DNA of 41,682 nucleotides from contig VIQU02000033.1 of the NCBI GenBank assembly GCA_010206225.2, positions 1 through 41,682 of the forward strand, read 5' to 3'. The position numbers and the translations under genes were made by a program. The DNA comes from Lachnospiraceae bacterium MD308. GTDB lineage: Bacteria > Bacillota > Clostridia > Lachnospirales > Lachnospiraceae. Below the pieces are notes generated by a model. It ran no database searches, had not been told where the DNA came from, and saw only the letters and a list, made by a program, of their open reading frames with translations. Within the stretch, counting starts at the first letter, position 1; the number at the start of each line of letters is the position of its first letter. Below are positions 16,720 through 25,174 of the stretch, piece by piece.

Positions 16720-17916
16720 TTATTTGCCCTCATAAAATCTATTAACGGTATCAATTACATACTGAACCTGTTCCCCTGTCATCTCAGGAAAAATCGGCAG
16801 ACATACTGACTGAGACGATATTTCCTCTGCCACCGGCTGACTTACTCCCGGATTCTTACAGTTATATTTATTAAACGCTTTCTGCCTGTGAAGCGGAACC
16901 GTGTAAAACGAACCATTCCCTACTTCATTCTCTGTTAAATAAGCGCATAATTCTTCTTTATAATCAGATCTCACCACAAATTGATGCCAGCATGATTTAA
17001 CATCATCGGAATAAGCTGGTTTTCGAAGTTTACCCGTCAATCCTGCAAGATACATCTTTGCAATTTCCGAACGTCTCCTATTATACTCATCCACATACTT
17101 CAGTTTAACAGACAGAACCGCCGCTTGGATAGCGTCAAGACGTGAATTATAGCCAATCAGATAATTATAATATTTGTATGGATTATACAGTTCTGTTACT
17201 TCTTCTTTCGTGTGAATCTGCTCTTTCACACCTTCCAATAACTCAAGAGCCTCTGCGCCGCCCTGTGCTGCGCCATGCTCTCTGTATGCTCTTACGATAA
17301 CACCAAGGGCATCGCTGTTTGTCGTAACCATACCCCCGTCTCCGGCCCCTCCAAGATTCTTAGTAGGATAAAAAGAAAAACATCCCACATCTCCCAAAGT
17401 CCCTGCTTTTCTGCCTTTATATTCAGCCCCGATCGCCTGGGCAGCATCTTCTATAACTTTAAGATTATGTTTCTTTGCGATAGCCATAATCTTATCCATA
17501 TCACACGGTGCACCAAAAATATGAACCGGCATTATGGCTTTCGTCTTATCGGTAATCGCCTCCTCGATTCTATCCGGATCAATATTATAATCATCTTGTC
17601 TTACATCAACAAATACTGGAACAGCGCCTACAGACGAGATCGCCTCTGCGGACGCAAAAAAAGTGAACGGAGTAGTGATTACTTCGTCCCCTGGCTTTAT
17701 ATTACACGACTTAAGGCCAAGCACAAGAGCATCCGTTCCATTAGAACAGCCTGCCACATGCTTGGCGCTTAAATAATTTTCCATTTGTCTTTCAAAATCA
17801 TTTACATATGCTCCTCCAATATAGCAGCATTTTTCCAGAATATCCAGAATCATCGGCTCAACTTCACCTTTGATTCTCTGGTACTGAAGTTTCAAATCAA
17901 GAAAAGGTACTTGCAT
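16720..17916 (-). CDS. DegT-type sugar 3-aminotransferase (WlbC/WbpE-like)
   Basis: A 398-residue PLP enzyme beginning VPFLDLKLQYQRI, with CSNGTDAL, VIEDAAQAIGA and SFYPTKNLGG (Schiff-base Lys186), then YNYLIGYNSRLDAIQAA. These features match the 3-aminotransferase branch (WlbC/WbpE, QdtB, FdtB). The ATG at 17916 has GGAGG 7 bases upstream. It lies between a Gfo/Idh oxidoreductase and a hexapeptide acetyltransferase, exactly as in the diacetamido-uronic acid pathway. A close relative lies at 34320-35495 in the same window. Confidence 0.88.
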   Translation of the reverse strand: MQVPFLDLKLQYQRIKGEVEPMILDILEKCCYIGGAYVNDFERQMENYLSAKHVAGCSNGTDALVLGLKSCNIKPGDEVITTPFTFFASAEAISSVGAVPVFVDVRQDDYNIDPDRIEEAITDKTKAIMPVHIFGAPCDMDKIMAIAKKHNLKVIEDAAQAIGAEYKGRKAGTLGDVGCFSFYPTKNLGGAGDGGMVTTNSDALGVIVRAYREHGAAQGGAEALELLEGVKEQIHTKEEVTELYNPYKYYNYLIGYNSRLDAIQAAVLSVKLKYVDEYNRRRSEIAKMYLAGLTGKLRKPAYSDDVKSCWHQFVVRSDYKEELCAYLTENEVGNGSFYTVPLHRQKAFNKYNCKNPGVSQPVAEEISSQSVCLPIFPEMTGEQVQYVIDTVNRFYEGK

Positions 17917-17932
17917 GCTTTTATCCTCCGTC

Positions 17933-18916
17933 TCATAATCTCTGCATTTTAGCTCTGTTAGCGACTTCCTCACATATCTTTATTGCATTAATACCGGCAG
18001 CTCCGTCTGTTTTTATAGGAGCACCGTTCACCACAGATTCATAAAACGCTATCAATTCTGCCCTGAGAGGTTCCTCTATCGGTACATACACCCTCTGAAC
18101 CAATCCGTCCTGTACATACGAATTATCTCTGGACAAATCAACGGTAAGATTCGTACTTTTATATATATTCAAAGTCTTCGCAAGTAAATCCGCACAAATA
18201 CAGCTATTAGCAGTATGTACAGTAATCAGTCTCTCCTTATTCTGAGATATTCTGCTTACATTTACAACTGCATGTGCCTGTCCTCCAAAATCCATCAGAC
18301 ATGTTGCAAAATCTGTCTGACCAGATCGGATTGTCTCACCTCTTCCATGAATAGAAGTTAATTTCTTGCCCCCCCCCTCCGTCATTAAAGCGCAAACTAA
18401 ATCAACATCGTGAATCATCAGATCCTCGACTACGCTTGTATCTGTAATATGTCCGCTATTGCTAAACGGGCTGTACCTGTTTGTTTCTATAAAGAAGATT
18501 TCTTCGTCTTTCACCAACTTCTGTAATTCTCTGAACACTGGATTAAATCTCTCAATATGCCCAACCGTAAGCTTTAAGTTTCTTTTCCGAAATACATTTG
18601 TAATCTCTTCTGCGTCTTCACTTGTGGTTGCCAATGGTTTTTCAACTAAGGCATGAACTCCATGCTCTGCGGCAGCTAAAGCAATCTCCTTATGTTTAGA
18701 AGAAGGAACCGCAATTGTTACTGCCTCTACATTCTCCAATAGTCCGTCTATACTTTCAAATGCTTTTACATCATACTTTTCAGCTAAAAACTTCGCCATT
18801 TCGGTATTGGAATCATATAGTCCTACAAAATCAAAACGCTTTTCTTCTGAAAAATTCCTAACATGATTCCTTCCCATATGACCCGTTCCGATAACACCTA
18901 TCTTAAGTGTTTTCAT
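17933..18916 (-). CDS. Gfo/Idh/MocA oxidoreductase (WlbA/WbpB-like) carrying a poly-G tract
   Basis: The 327-residue protein has a Rossmann start IGVIGTGHMGRNHVR and the catalytic VEKPLA (Lys93), followed by LMIHDVDLV. In the Wlb/Wbp pathway this enzyme oxidises C3 of UDP-GlcNAcA so that the next enzyme can add an amine. After LMTE, nine G encode Gly181-183 and lead to KKLTSIHG; the frame is intact (ON) with 9 G. One base more or less would cut off the C-terminal half. AAGGA precedes the ATG by 10 bases. A tract-free relative lies at 33226-34299. Confidence 0.88.
   Translation of the reverse strand: MKTLKIGVIGTGHMGRNHVRNFSEEKRFDFVGLYDSNTEMAKFLAEKYDVKAFESIDGLLENVEAVTIAVPSSKHKEIALAAAEHGVHALVEKPLATTSEDAEEITNVFRKRNLKLTVGHIERFNPVFRELQKLVKDEEIFFIETNRYSPFSNSGHITDTSVVEDLMIHDVDLVCALMTEGGGKKLTSIHGRGETIRSGQTDFATCLMDFGGQAHAVVNVSRISQNKERLITVHTANSCICADLLAKTLNIYKSTNLTVDLSRDNSYVQDGLVQRVYVPIEEPLRAELIAFYESVVNGAPIKTDGAAGINAIKICEEVANRAKMQRL
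18369..18377 (-). repeat. Poly-G tract (G9) in the Gfo/Idh gene, ON length
   Basis: Nine C on the plus strand (nine G in coding sense) running from the last base of a Glu codon through two Gly codons and into a third. It falls in a surface-loop-like segment between MTE and KKLTS. Frame is kept at 9 (also 6 or 12). Confidence 0.85.
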
Positions 18917-19027
18917 CTTTGTTCATCCTTCCCGTGCCTTGTATGCATTTTCTATTTATAATCACCATGTCTTTCTCTCCGACAGTCCAATCTATAGAAT
19001 CAAAACATCTATCTGCACTCTAGAGTC

Positions 19028-20359
19028 TTAATTCCTTATATCAATTGCACCTGCAACATTGATACCAAAAGTATCGCACTGCTGGAGGAATCTGTCAATA
19101 GAATTATACGACGTTTTATTGATTCCAAATACCAAGACTATATTTCCACATTTCTGAGCCTCTTTTAAGTCATTCGGATTCTCATCTATATTTGTCCCTA
19201 CGATAATATTTATATCCTTTTCTGCTAAATTAGCTTTCATCAAATCCATGCAACTTTCTATATTGCAGAGCCTACTTCCCACCAATAATAAACAAATACA
19301 GTTTTTTCCTATTTCTCTGCATAGAAGCTCAATACGACTTTCTAATAGTTCATTTTTCACATTATCGGTCTGTATGAGTAATTCTCCAATATACGGAATT
19401 CCAAAAAGAGATACCATCTCTTCACTGCTTTTTATCTTTCCGTTTAGAATATAATAGCAGGAAACAATGACAGTTGAAACCATTATACATAAAGCCAAAA
19501 TTACACATACCCACTTCCACGGAAATGGCCTTTTCTCCTGTTCATCTTTTGTTACATTATCAGTATTGCCTCTTTCTCGATCTAATACTTCTTTCTCTTC
19601 TCCCTCCAATTGACTTTCCAAATTATTAATCTGCGCTTTTTTTCTATCAAATTCTATCTCGAATGATTTTTGCACTTCTTCAACAGTTTTATCTGCCCCA
19701 ACGTAACTGTTCTCATCCAATAATGAAATCTTATGTTCCCCAATTTTAGGCAGAATATATTGATGATATTCATCGAAAGCTTCCTTAACGGTATTTGTAA
19801 TTCTTTCATTCAAATCAGCATCAGACGTTACAATTTTCACACTCAATATATCATTTTTCGTATCTGGCATCAGCGTATTGCTTCTAGTATATTCTGAAAT
19901 AATCAGCAAATCAGACGGCATAACAACTTCATTTCCAAATTCTGACGTAATCCTTTCTTTTAATTTCCCATCTCTTGCAAATGCCTTATATACGTCAAAA
20001 CTGTCCTTATCTGGATCTGTAATCAAATATTGCAAAACTGTACTATTACATTCGTAAGCATTCAAATTCATATATGCCGAATTATTTTTATAATCTTCCA
20101 TTTCATGTAATTCTTCATATGCATTTAAGATACTGTTGACTTTATACTGCTGATTTTCTGTTAATTGCTCCATCTCAACAGACTGGACTTTTGTATCATT
20201 CTTCTTATAGGTGGATAACAGAACAGAAACACCCGCAATAAAAAGTATGGCAGAAATGCCCGCTACTATCTTCCATTTGAATAATAAAAATTCCAATAGT
20301 CTCCAAATATTAATTCCATTGTTTTCGACTTTCTCCTTATATATTTCACGTGAATACAT
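19028..20359 (-). CDS. Wzz/YveK-like chain-length protein with a degenerate kinase-like tail
   Basis: The 443-residue protein has two membrane helices, about 25-50 (FLLFKWKIVAGISAILFIAG) and about 275-300, with an outside domain containing a coiled-coil stretch (near 225-260) between them: the polysaccharide co-polymerase layout. After the second helix comes a cytoplasmic region of about 140 residues resembling the alpha/beta fold of the CpsD/YwqD tyrosine kinases, but there is no Walker A motif (LLLVGSRLCNIES stands in its place) and no tyrosine-rich tail. It probably sets chain length without being able to bind ATP. The start codon directly abuts the flippase stop codon. Confidence 0.8.
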   Translation of the reverse strand: MYSREIYKEKVENNGINIWRLLEFLLFKWKIVAGISAILFIAGVSVLLSTYKKNDTKVQSVEMEQLTENQQYKVNSILNAYEELHEMEDYKNNSAYMNLNAYECNSTVLQYLITDPDKDSFDVYKAFARDGKLKERITSEFGNEVVMPSDLLIISEYTRSNTLMPDTKNDILSVKIVTSDADLNERITNTVKEAFDEYHQYILPKIGEHKISLLDENSYVGADKTVEEVQKSFEIEFDRKKAQINNLESQLEGEEKEVLDRERGNTDNVTKDEQEKRPFPWKWVCVILALCIMVSTVIVSCYYILNGKIKSSEEMVSLFGIPYIGELLIQTDNVKNELLESRIELLCREIGKNCICLLLVGSRLCNIESCMDLMKANLAEKDINIIVGTNIDENPNDLKEAQKCGNIVLVFGINKTSYNSIDRFLQQCDTFGINVAGAIDIRN

Positions 20360-21901
20360 TTACTCTTCTCCTCCTCGTTTTATTCCTTTAAAAGTTTCAA
20401 ATACTTTTTCAACAATCCACATTACAATTTCAATTTTTAAAACAAAACACAAAATAATGTAACTTATAACTCCTATAAAAACTTCTAAGATAAACATAAA
20501 ATAATTATTTTTAAATATTAGAATCTGATTGTAAAAAAGATATATACCTCCGATAACAAAAATTGATATTACAATTATTTTTATTGTATCCAATAAGTCC
20601 CTTTTTGATAAAATTGCTGCATCTATCTTTTTAACATCTAAAAACATCAATATTACCGCCAAAAATCCAGCTAAACTTGTAGCTAGCGCCAAACCAACAT
20701 AAGAAAGATAACGAATCATAATGATATTGAAAAGGATATTAAATATCACTGCACAAACAGTATTTTTCAAAATCAATTTTTGTTGTTTATTTGCTGCTAA
20801 ACATCTCGTAAGAATTTCCCTGTAACTATAAAATACTAAACCTAATGCATAAAAAGACAAGCATCTTGAAGTCATTAGAGTAGCATTCGCATCAAAAGCT
20901 CCTCTTTGGAATAAAATCTGACATATAGGGTAAGACATCAGAAAGAAAAATCCCGTTAATGGTATCGCCAATATATTAGTAAGCATAATCCCTTTTGAAA
21001 TATATTTCATACCTAACTCATACTTTTTTTTTGCAAAAAACATATTAAGTCTTGGATAACAGACAGACGCAAATATCATTGTAGTCAAACCCATAATTAT
21101 TAATTGTATTTTATTCGAATAATTCAAGGCACTTATAACACCCTCTCCTAATGTGGAAGCCAACAATCGGTCTATTACAGAATTTATCTGATTAGCAAAC
21201 AAACTAAGTCCAAATGGAAAAGCCAAAAAACATATTTCTTTTACTCTTTTATCACTAATATCAATTTTAAATTGATATTTTTGAAGACTTTCTTTCTCTG
21301 CATATACCCATAATACAAATGAAACTATAATTTGACTCAGCAGATATCCTATTATCAAGAAAAAAATATTTCCTTTACCTGCAATAAAAATACTGATTAT
21401 TATTAAAATATTGAAGACAATAAAATCACATATATTCGCGAAAGCAAAATGCTCATAAAAAAGCAAATTTGCCGCTGTCATACTAAATAATGACATAAAT
21501 GGAAAAATAAATGCTATTATCTTTACAAATATATTCGTCAGTTCGAAAGCTTCTTTTGAAAATCCGGGTGCTAACATCTGCGTAATACGTTCACTCATTC
21601 CAAAACAAATTAATGACAATAATACAGACACAAAAAATAAAATCGTCTGTAAATTATTATAAAAATCTTTTCGTTCTGATACATTTTCAATCCGGGAGGC
21701 AATAGGTATATACGACTGCGAAAACCCACTTATAAAAAATGAGAAAATAACACTGGGTAAGGTAATTGCAACTGTATATACATCTACAATATAGGATGTA
21801 CCAAACATATATGCAATCATCATTTCTCTTACAAAGCCCAATAGTTTTGATATTATATTTATAATAAAAATGCCAATAGCTGCCCCCGATAACTTTTTCA
21901 C
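20360..21901 (-). CDS. MurJ/MviN-like lipid-linked oligosaccharide flippase (Wzx role)
   Basis: The 513-residue protein has about 14 hydrophobic helices and the MviN-type beginning KLLGFVREMMIAYMFG, with PIASRIE after helix 2. It starts at GTG, with AAGGAG 5-6 bases upstream. In glycan clusters this family flips the undecaprenyl-linked repeat unit across the membrane. It lies between the Asn-synthase-like gene and the chain-length gene. A run of nine A in coding sense (21024-21032) within FFAKKKYELG keeps frame. Confidence 0.87.
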   Translation of the reverse strand: MKKLSGAAIGIFIINIISKLLGFVREMMIAYMFGTSYIVDVYTVAITLPSVIFSFFISGFSQSYIPIASRIENVSERKDFYNNLQTILFFVSVLLSLICFGMSERITQMLAPGFSKEAFELTNIFVKIIAFIFPFMSLFSMTAANLLFYEHFAFANICDFIVFNILIIISIFIAGKGNIFFLIIGYLLSQIIVSFVLWVYAEKESLQKYQFKIDISDKRVKEICFLAFPFGLSLFANQINSVIDRLLASTLGEGVISALNYSNKIQLIIMGLTTMIFASVCYPRLNMFFAKKKYELGMKYISKGIMLTNILAIPLTGFFFLMSYPICQILFQRGAFDANATLMTSRCLSFYALGLVFYSYREILTRCLAANKQQKLILKNTVCAVIFNILFNIIMIRYLSYVGLALATSLAGFLAVILMFLDVKKIDAAILSKRDLLDTIKIIVISIFVIGGIYLFYNQILIFKNNYFMFILEVFIGVISYIILCFVLKIEIVMWIVEKVFETFKGIKRGGEE

Positions 21902-21914
21902 AATAACTCCTTAC

Positions 21915-23639
21915 TTATTCCTTTATCTTTTTTATCATATAATCGTACAGCAATACCTCTTTCAAAGTTCTTGCTTCATAATTCTTAATAAGCTCTTTTG
22001 CACTAAACCCTTTTATATAGATATTACATAGCTTTTCCTGATAAGTTTGTTTTTCTTTATAATTTTCTTGAACCTCCTTATATCCCTTTTTATCATTCCT
22101 TAAAATATAATATATCCTTCTAAGAAATTTTATTAAAAGTGGATTTCGGATTAATTCACGTATAATATCTTTATAGTATGTAGTTTTTTCCTTATCAGTA
22201 AGTTCTAATGTATTAAGATTTAATGTTTTTACTTTTATATGCGAAAAAAATGGCACATCAAGCAATTCAGGGGCAAAAAATTTAATTCCTTTCATTAAAA
22301 AACGTGAATTTATCTTTTCTTCGAATTTTAATTTTTCTGCCAATTCAACCATTGTTCCATCTCCTAAAAATGGAAAACTGTAAAAAAACTGATTTGCGAA
22401 ATTATTCATTACCGTATCCGCCCTATATCTATATGCGGAATGCAATTTCTGAAAATCGTCCTTATCAAGTCTTTCCGGTGATAATCCTTTATCGATACAA
22501 ATTTCTGTAAACTGACTGATAATAAGAGACCGATATTGTTGGTAGAACGAATAATCATTGTGTAAGGATCGTTGAATATAAAGTTCATCAACAAACTCTT
22601 CCACTGTGTATTGATTCTTTTTCAGATTTTCAATTGACTCAATATTCCTGTATACTTCTCCAAAATATCCAAAACATATAAAATCAACATCTATTACTTC
22701 CTCAAACTGTTTTATTACATTTTTGTTAAATCGATACAATAAACCCAGTTCACCGTATTTCTCTAAAAATAAATCAATATTTGTATTATCAGTTTCACTC
22801 CAATCCATTTTTGTTAATGAAAGACTGCATTTCTGCGCAATTTCTTCCACAATCTTTTCATCCTCTTTTTTCGTAAAAGTATTCGCCGAATTTCCGACAC
22901 CATAATATAAGTTCGGCTTAAATCCCAGTCTAAGCATAATAGCTAGATTTAATCTGGAATCCTGTCCTCCTGTCATGAAAATTCCCGTCTTATCAAAGTA
23001 CCCCCCCCCCTCATAAATTGTATACATTTCTTCCCATATTTTTTCCCTTTTCTTTGTTTTGCTAGTCCGGGTGTGTTCTATCTGCCAATTCTCATCACTG
23101 AAATGAATAATCTGATTTCCTGTTAATCTGTAAATATTTTCAAAAATGGTAGCGTTTCCAATAATTGCGCATTGAAAACATTGTGCAACTACATTTTCTT
23201 CAATCACTTTTGTTTTGTCCAAAATTTTTGCCAAATGATAATATGTGTTAGTTAAAATGATTTTATTATTTTCTAAATAATAATAAATATTATAAGTACT
23301 TCCCGAATCAATAAAGCCAGTAAATTCATTGCCTATCTTGATGCCTATAAAATAACTTCCAACAATCTCACTTTTTGAAAGAGTTTTTTCCTTATAAGCT
23401 TCAAAAATTTTTTCTAATGCCTTTTTCCCCATGTCATGATCATAGAAGAAAGTGCCTGCACCAATAATATAGTCATCACCTTCCGTATAGAAATTTTCAG
23501 AATTCATCCTTATTTTTCGATATACATTAATCTGAAAATCATCCTCTTTTTTTTCAAAATTACTGATATGATTTTTGTTAAAACATTCCACTAATCTTTT
23601 ATAATCAATTTTATCCGAAGCTATTACTATTTTTCCCAT
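21915..23639 (-). CDS. Asparagine-synthase-like amidotransferase without glutaminase Cys, carrying a poly-G tract
   Basis: The 574-residue protein aligns by layout with AsnB-type enzymes: an N-terminal Ntn-like domain (about 1-190) and a synthase domain with the ATP-pyrophosphatase motif MTGGQDSR (Thr223-Ser228). Glutamine-dependent enzymes need Cys as residue 2; here the protein begins MGKIV, so that activity should be missing and ammonia or another amine would be used. Ten G encode Gly211-213 just before the ATP motif and are in frame (ON). In O-antigen clusters such enzymes amidate uronic acids, a fit with the dehydrogenase and Wlb-type genes. The ribosome site is weak. Confidence 0.78.
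   Translation of the reverse strand: MGKIVIASDKIDYKRLVECFNKNHISNFEKKEDDFQINVYRKIRMNSENFYTEGDDYIIGAGTFFYDHDMGKKALEKIFEAYKEKTLSKSEIVGSYFIGIKIGNEFTGFIDSGSTYNIYYYLENNKIILTNTYYHLAKILDKTKVIEENVVAQCFQCAIIGNATIFENIYRLTGNQIIHFSDENWQIEHTRTSKTKKREKIWEEMYTIYEGGGYFDKTGIFMTGGQDSRLNLAIMLRLGFKPNLYYGVGNSANTFTKKEDEKIVEEIAQKCSLSLTKMDWSETDNTNIDLFLEKYGELGLLYRFNKNVIKQFEEVIDVDFICFGYFGEVYRNIESIENLKKNQYTVEEFVDELYIQRSLHNDYSFYQQYRSLIISQFTEICIDKGLSPERLDKDDFQKLHSAYRYRADTVMNNFANQFFYSFPFLGDGTMVELAEKLKFEEKINSRFLMKGIKFFAPELLDVPFFSHIKVKTLNLNTLELTDKEKTTYYKDIIRELIRNPLLIKFLRRIYYILRNDKKGYKEVQENYKEKQTYQEKLCNIYIKGFSAKELIKNYEARTLKEVLLYDYMIKKIKE
23001..23010 (-). repeat. Poly-G tract (G10) in the Asn-synthase-like gene, ON length
   Basis: Ten C on the plus strand (ten G in coding sense): the last base of a Glu codon plus three Gly codons, followed by TAC. 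A change of one or two bases would remove the ATP-binding synthase domain that starts about ten residues later. Confidence 0.88.
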
Positions 23640-23709
23640 ATCATTTCTACATGAAATACATATTTTAAAATTTCATTTTTCCTTTCTTCATATTTTTTAT
23701 TAAAAACAT

Positions 23710-24867
23710 CTAATAAACCTTCCGATTCGTTTCTCTGTTTTTTAATATTCTTATTCCTACTACTAAACCATACCATTGTACTATACCAACAAATATCTTA
23801 TTTGATAACAACGTAACTTCAAAACAATTATAAATCAGTATACCCACCAACACAGCCAACAATAATTTACCCAATTTAGCGTCGATATAAGAAGCAATAG
23901 TTTTCCACAAAACATTCAGATACACAAGAAGACAAATTAGACCTATAAGCCCATTCTGCATAAGCAATTGTATATAAGTATTATGAAATGAGGAAACCGC
24001 ATAACGCTCCAGTTGAGGTAGTACACCGGTTCCCAGACCAACAAAAAAATCGTTTTTTAAACGCGACAATTCTGAACTCCACAAATAAGGCCTTGAAGAA
24101 TCTAAATTCTTGCCGAAAACCTCCATAGAATACTGATTTACCTCATTGTACCATGAAAAATTGTGTATATTAATATATATAGAAATGATAAGAACAAGTG
24201 CAATAACAAAAACCCAATATAACATATTCATTGTTTTCGTTTTAAATCTCACAAAACATAAAAATCCATATACTAACAAAATGAAAATAAAAGTAAAAAG
24301 TGCCGTTCGAGAGTTGGTAATAAATACAAAAAACAATAATGCTATACAACAAATGCCAGAAAATAATATACTCCTGTTTGACTTCATCTCAGATCCGTCC
24401 AAAAATCCTAAAATCAAATAATCAAAATATAAAAAAGTCAAACATGCCGCCAAGGAATTCTTTAAATCAAAAAAATCTTCTCCGCCTCTTATATATTGAT
24501 AACAGAAAAAAACAATTAATAATACAAAAGACAGTTTAAACCATATTGAGAGATTTTCTTTTCCTTTTCTTAAAAGACAATACGACAGCCCCCATATACC
24601 GATCACAGCTATAACAGTCCGTAAAGCCTGCATACCTGGATTTCTTAAAAGTCCAACACATTGCACAACGAATAAAAGTAACAGAGGAAATAACATTTTA
24701 AAAACTTCCAATTCAATTCCTTGCAGTATCATAAAATATACAGAAAAAAATATGCTTAATAATAAAATTACATATTCTAATCCTGCTATCTCCGTAGTTA
24801 CTTTTGCTATCATCATTATCCATATAATCAAGGCTGGATAAAATCTGAAAATCTTATTCATTATCAT
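23710..24867 (-). CDS. O-antigen polymerase/ligase-like membrane protein (Wzy role)
   Basis: The 385-residue protein has about 10-11 hydrophobic segments and one large outside loop (about 240-300) with LSRLKNDFFVGLGTG and SSFHNTYIQLLMQNG, the signature spacing of the Wzy/WaaL family (GxGxG then HNxxLQ-like). It is the first gene of the middle operon; GGAAGAGAG precedes the ATG. It would join repeat units outside the membrane. The locus has a second such protein at 39347-41356, so one may be a ligase or the two may serve different chains. Confidence 0.83.
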   Translation of the reverse strand: MIMNKIFRFYPALIIWIMMIAKVTTEIAGLEYVILLLSIFFSVYFMILQGIELEVFKMLFPLLLLFVVQCVGLLRNPGMQALRTVIAVIGIWGLSYCLLRKGKENLSIWFKLSFVLLIVFFCYQYIRGGEDFFDLKNSLAACLTFLYFDYLILGFLDGSEMKSNRSILFSGICCIALLFFVFITNSRTALFTFIFILLVYGFLCFVRFKTKTMNMLYWVFVIALVLIISIYINIHNFSWYNEVNQYSMEVFGKNLDSSRPYLWSSELSRLKNDFFVGLGTGVLPQLERYAVSSFHNTYIQLLMQNGLIGLICLLVYLNVLWKTIASYIDAKLGKLLLAVLVGILIYNCFEVTLLSNKIFVGIVQWYGLVVGIRILKNRETNRKVY

Positions 24868-24945
24868 GTCTCTCTTCCATAATACATCATTTTTCTCTTC
24901 AAATTACATTCGACAGACATTAAATCTCAAACACAACGAAAACAA

Positions 24946-24969
24946 CGCACTGACTGTGACTTCAGTGCG
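24946..24969 (-). terminator. Leader hairpin: terminator or attenuator before the middle operon
   Basis: CGCACTGA (24946-24953) and TCAGTGCG (24962-24969) form a perfect 8-bp stem around an 8-nt loop; read leftward, the T-rich stretch TTGTTTTCGTTG follows. It lies downstream of the promoter at 25082-25110 and some 80 bases before the first gene, so it can act on read-through from NeuB and also attenuate the new transcript. The T run is imperfect. The rest of the 307-base gap holds no gene I can support. Confidence 0.6.
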
Positions 24970-25081
24970 TCGCATACCCCTATTAATATTGTCCTTCTCT
25001 TCTCTGTCCCTATCATAAAAGTAAAACCTTTCTTTTGTTCCATATATTTTTTATCCTATAGTATCCTTCACATGCTTTTTT

Positions 25082-25110
25082 ATTATACATCTATTGCCTT
25101 GAAAAGTCCA
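25082..25110 (-). promoter_or_regulatory. Candidate promoter of the middle operon
   Basis: Read leftward, TGGACT (25110-25105; 4 of 6 matches) is followed by a 17-bp spacer and a perfect TATAAT (25087-25082). Its start site would be near 25075, giving a leader of some 200 bases that includes the hairpin at 24946-24969. A second, weaker candidate (TTGAGA, 16 bp, TGTAAT) lies below the hairpin near 24903-24930. Confidence 0.6.
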
Positions 25111-25174
25111 TCCCTAAGTTTGTCGCTTCATCTTTTCCTAAACTATAATTCCAGAAAAAGAATGACAGTACAAA

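Noticed and set aside
21024-21032. Nine-A run in the flippase gene as a contingency tract
   Set aside because: A and T runs of 8-9 are common in this AT-rich window (for example in 33940-33970, 36000-36020 and 39500-39510), so this one carries little weight.
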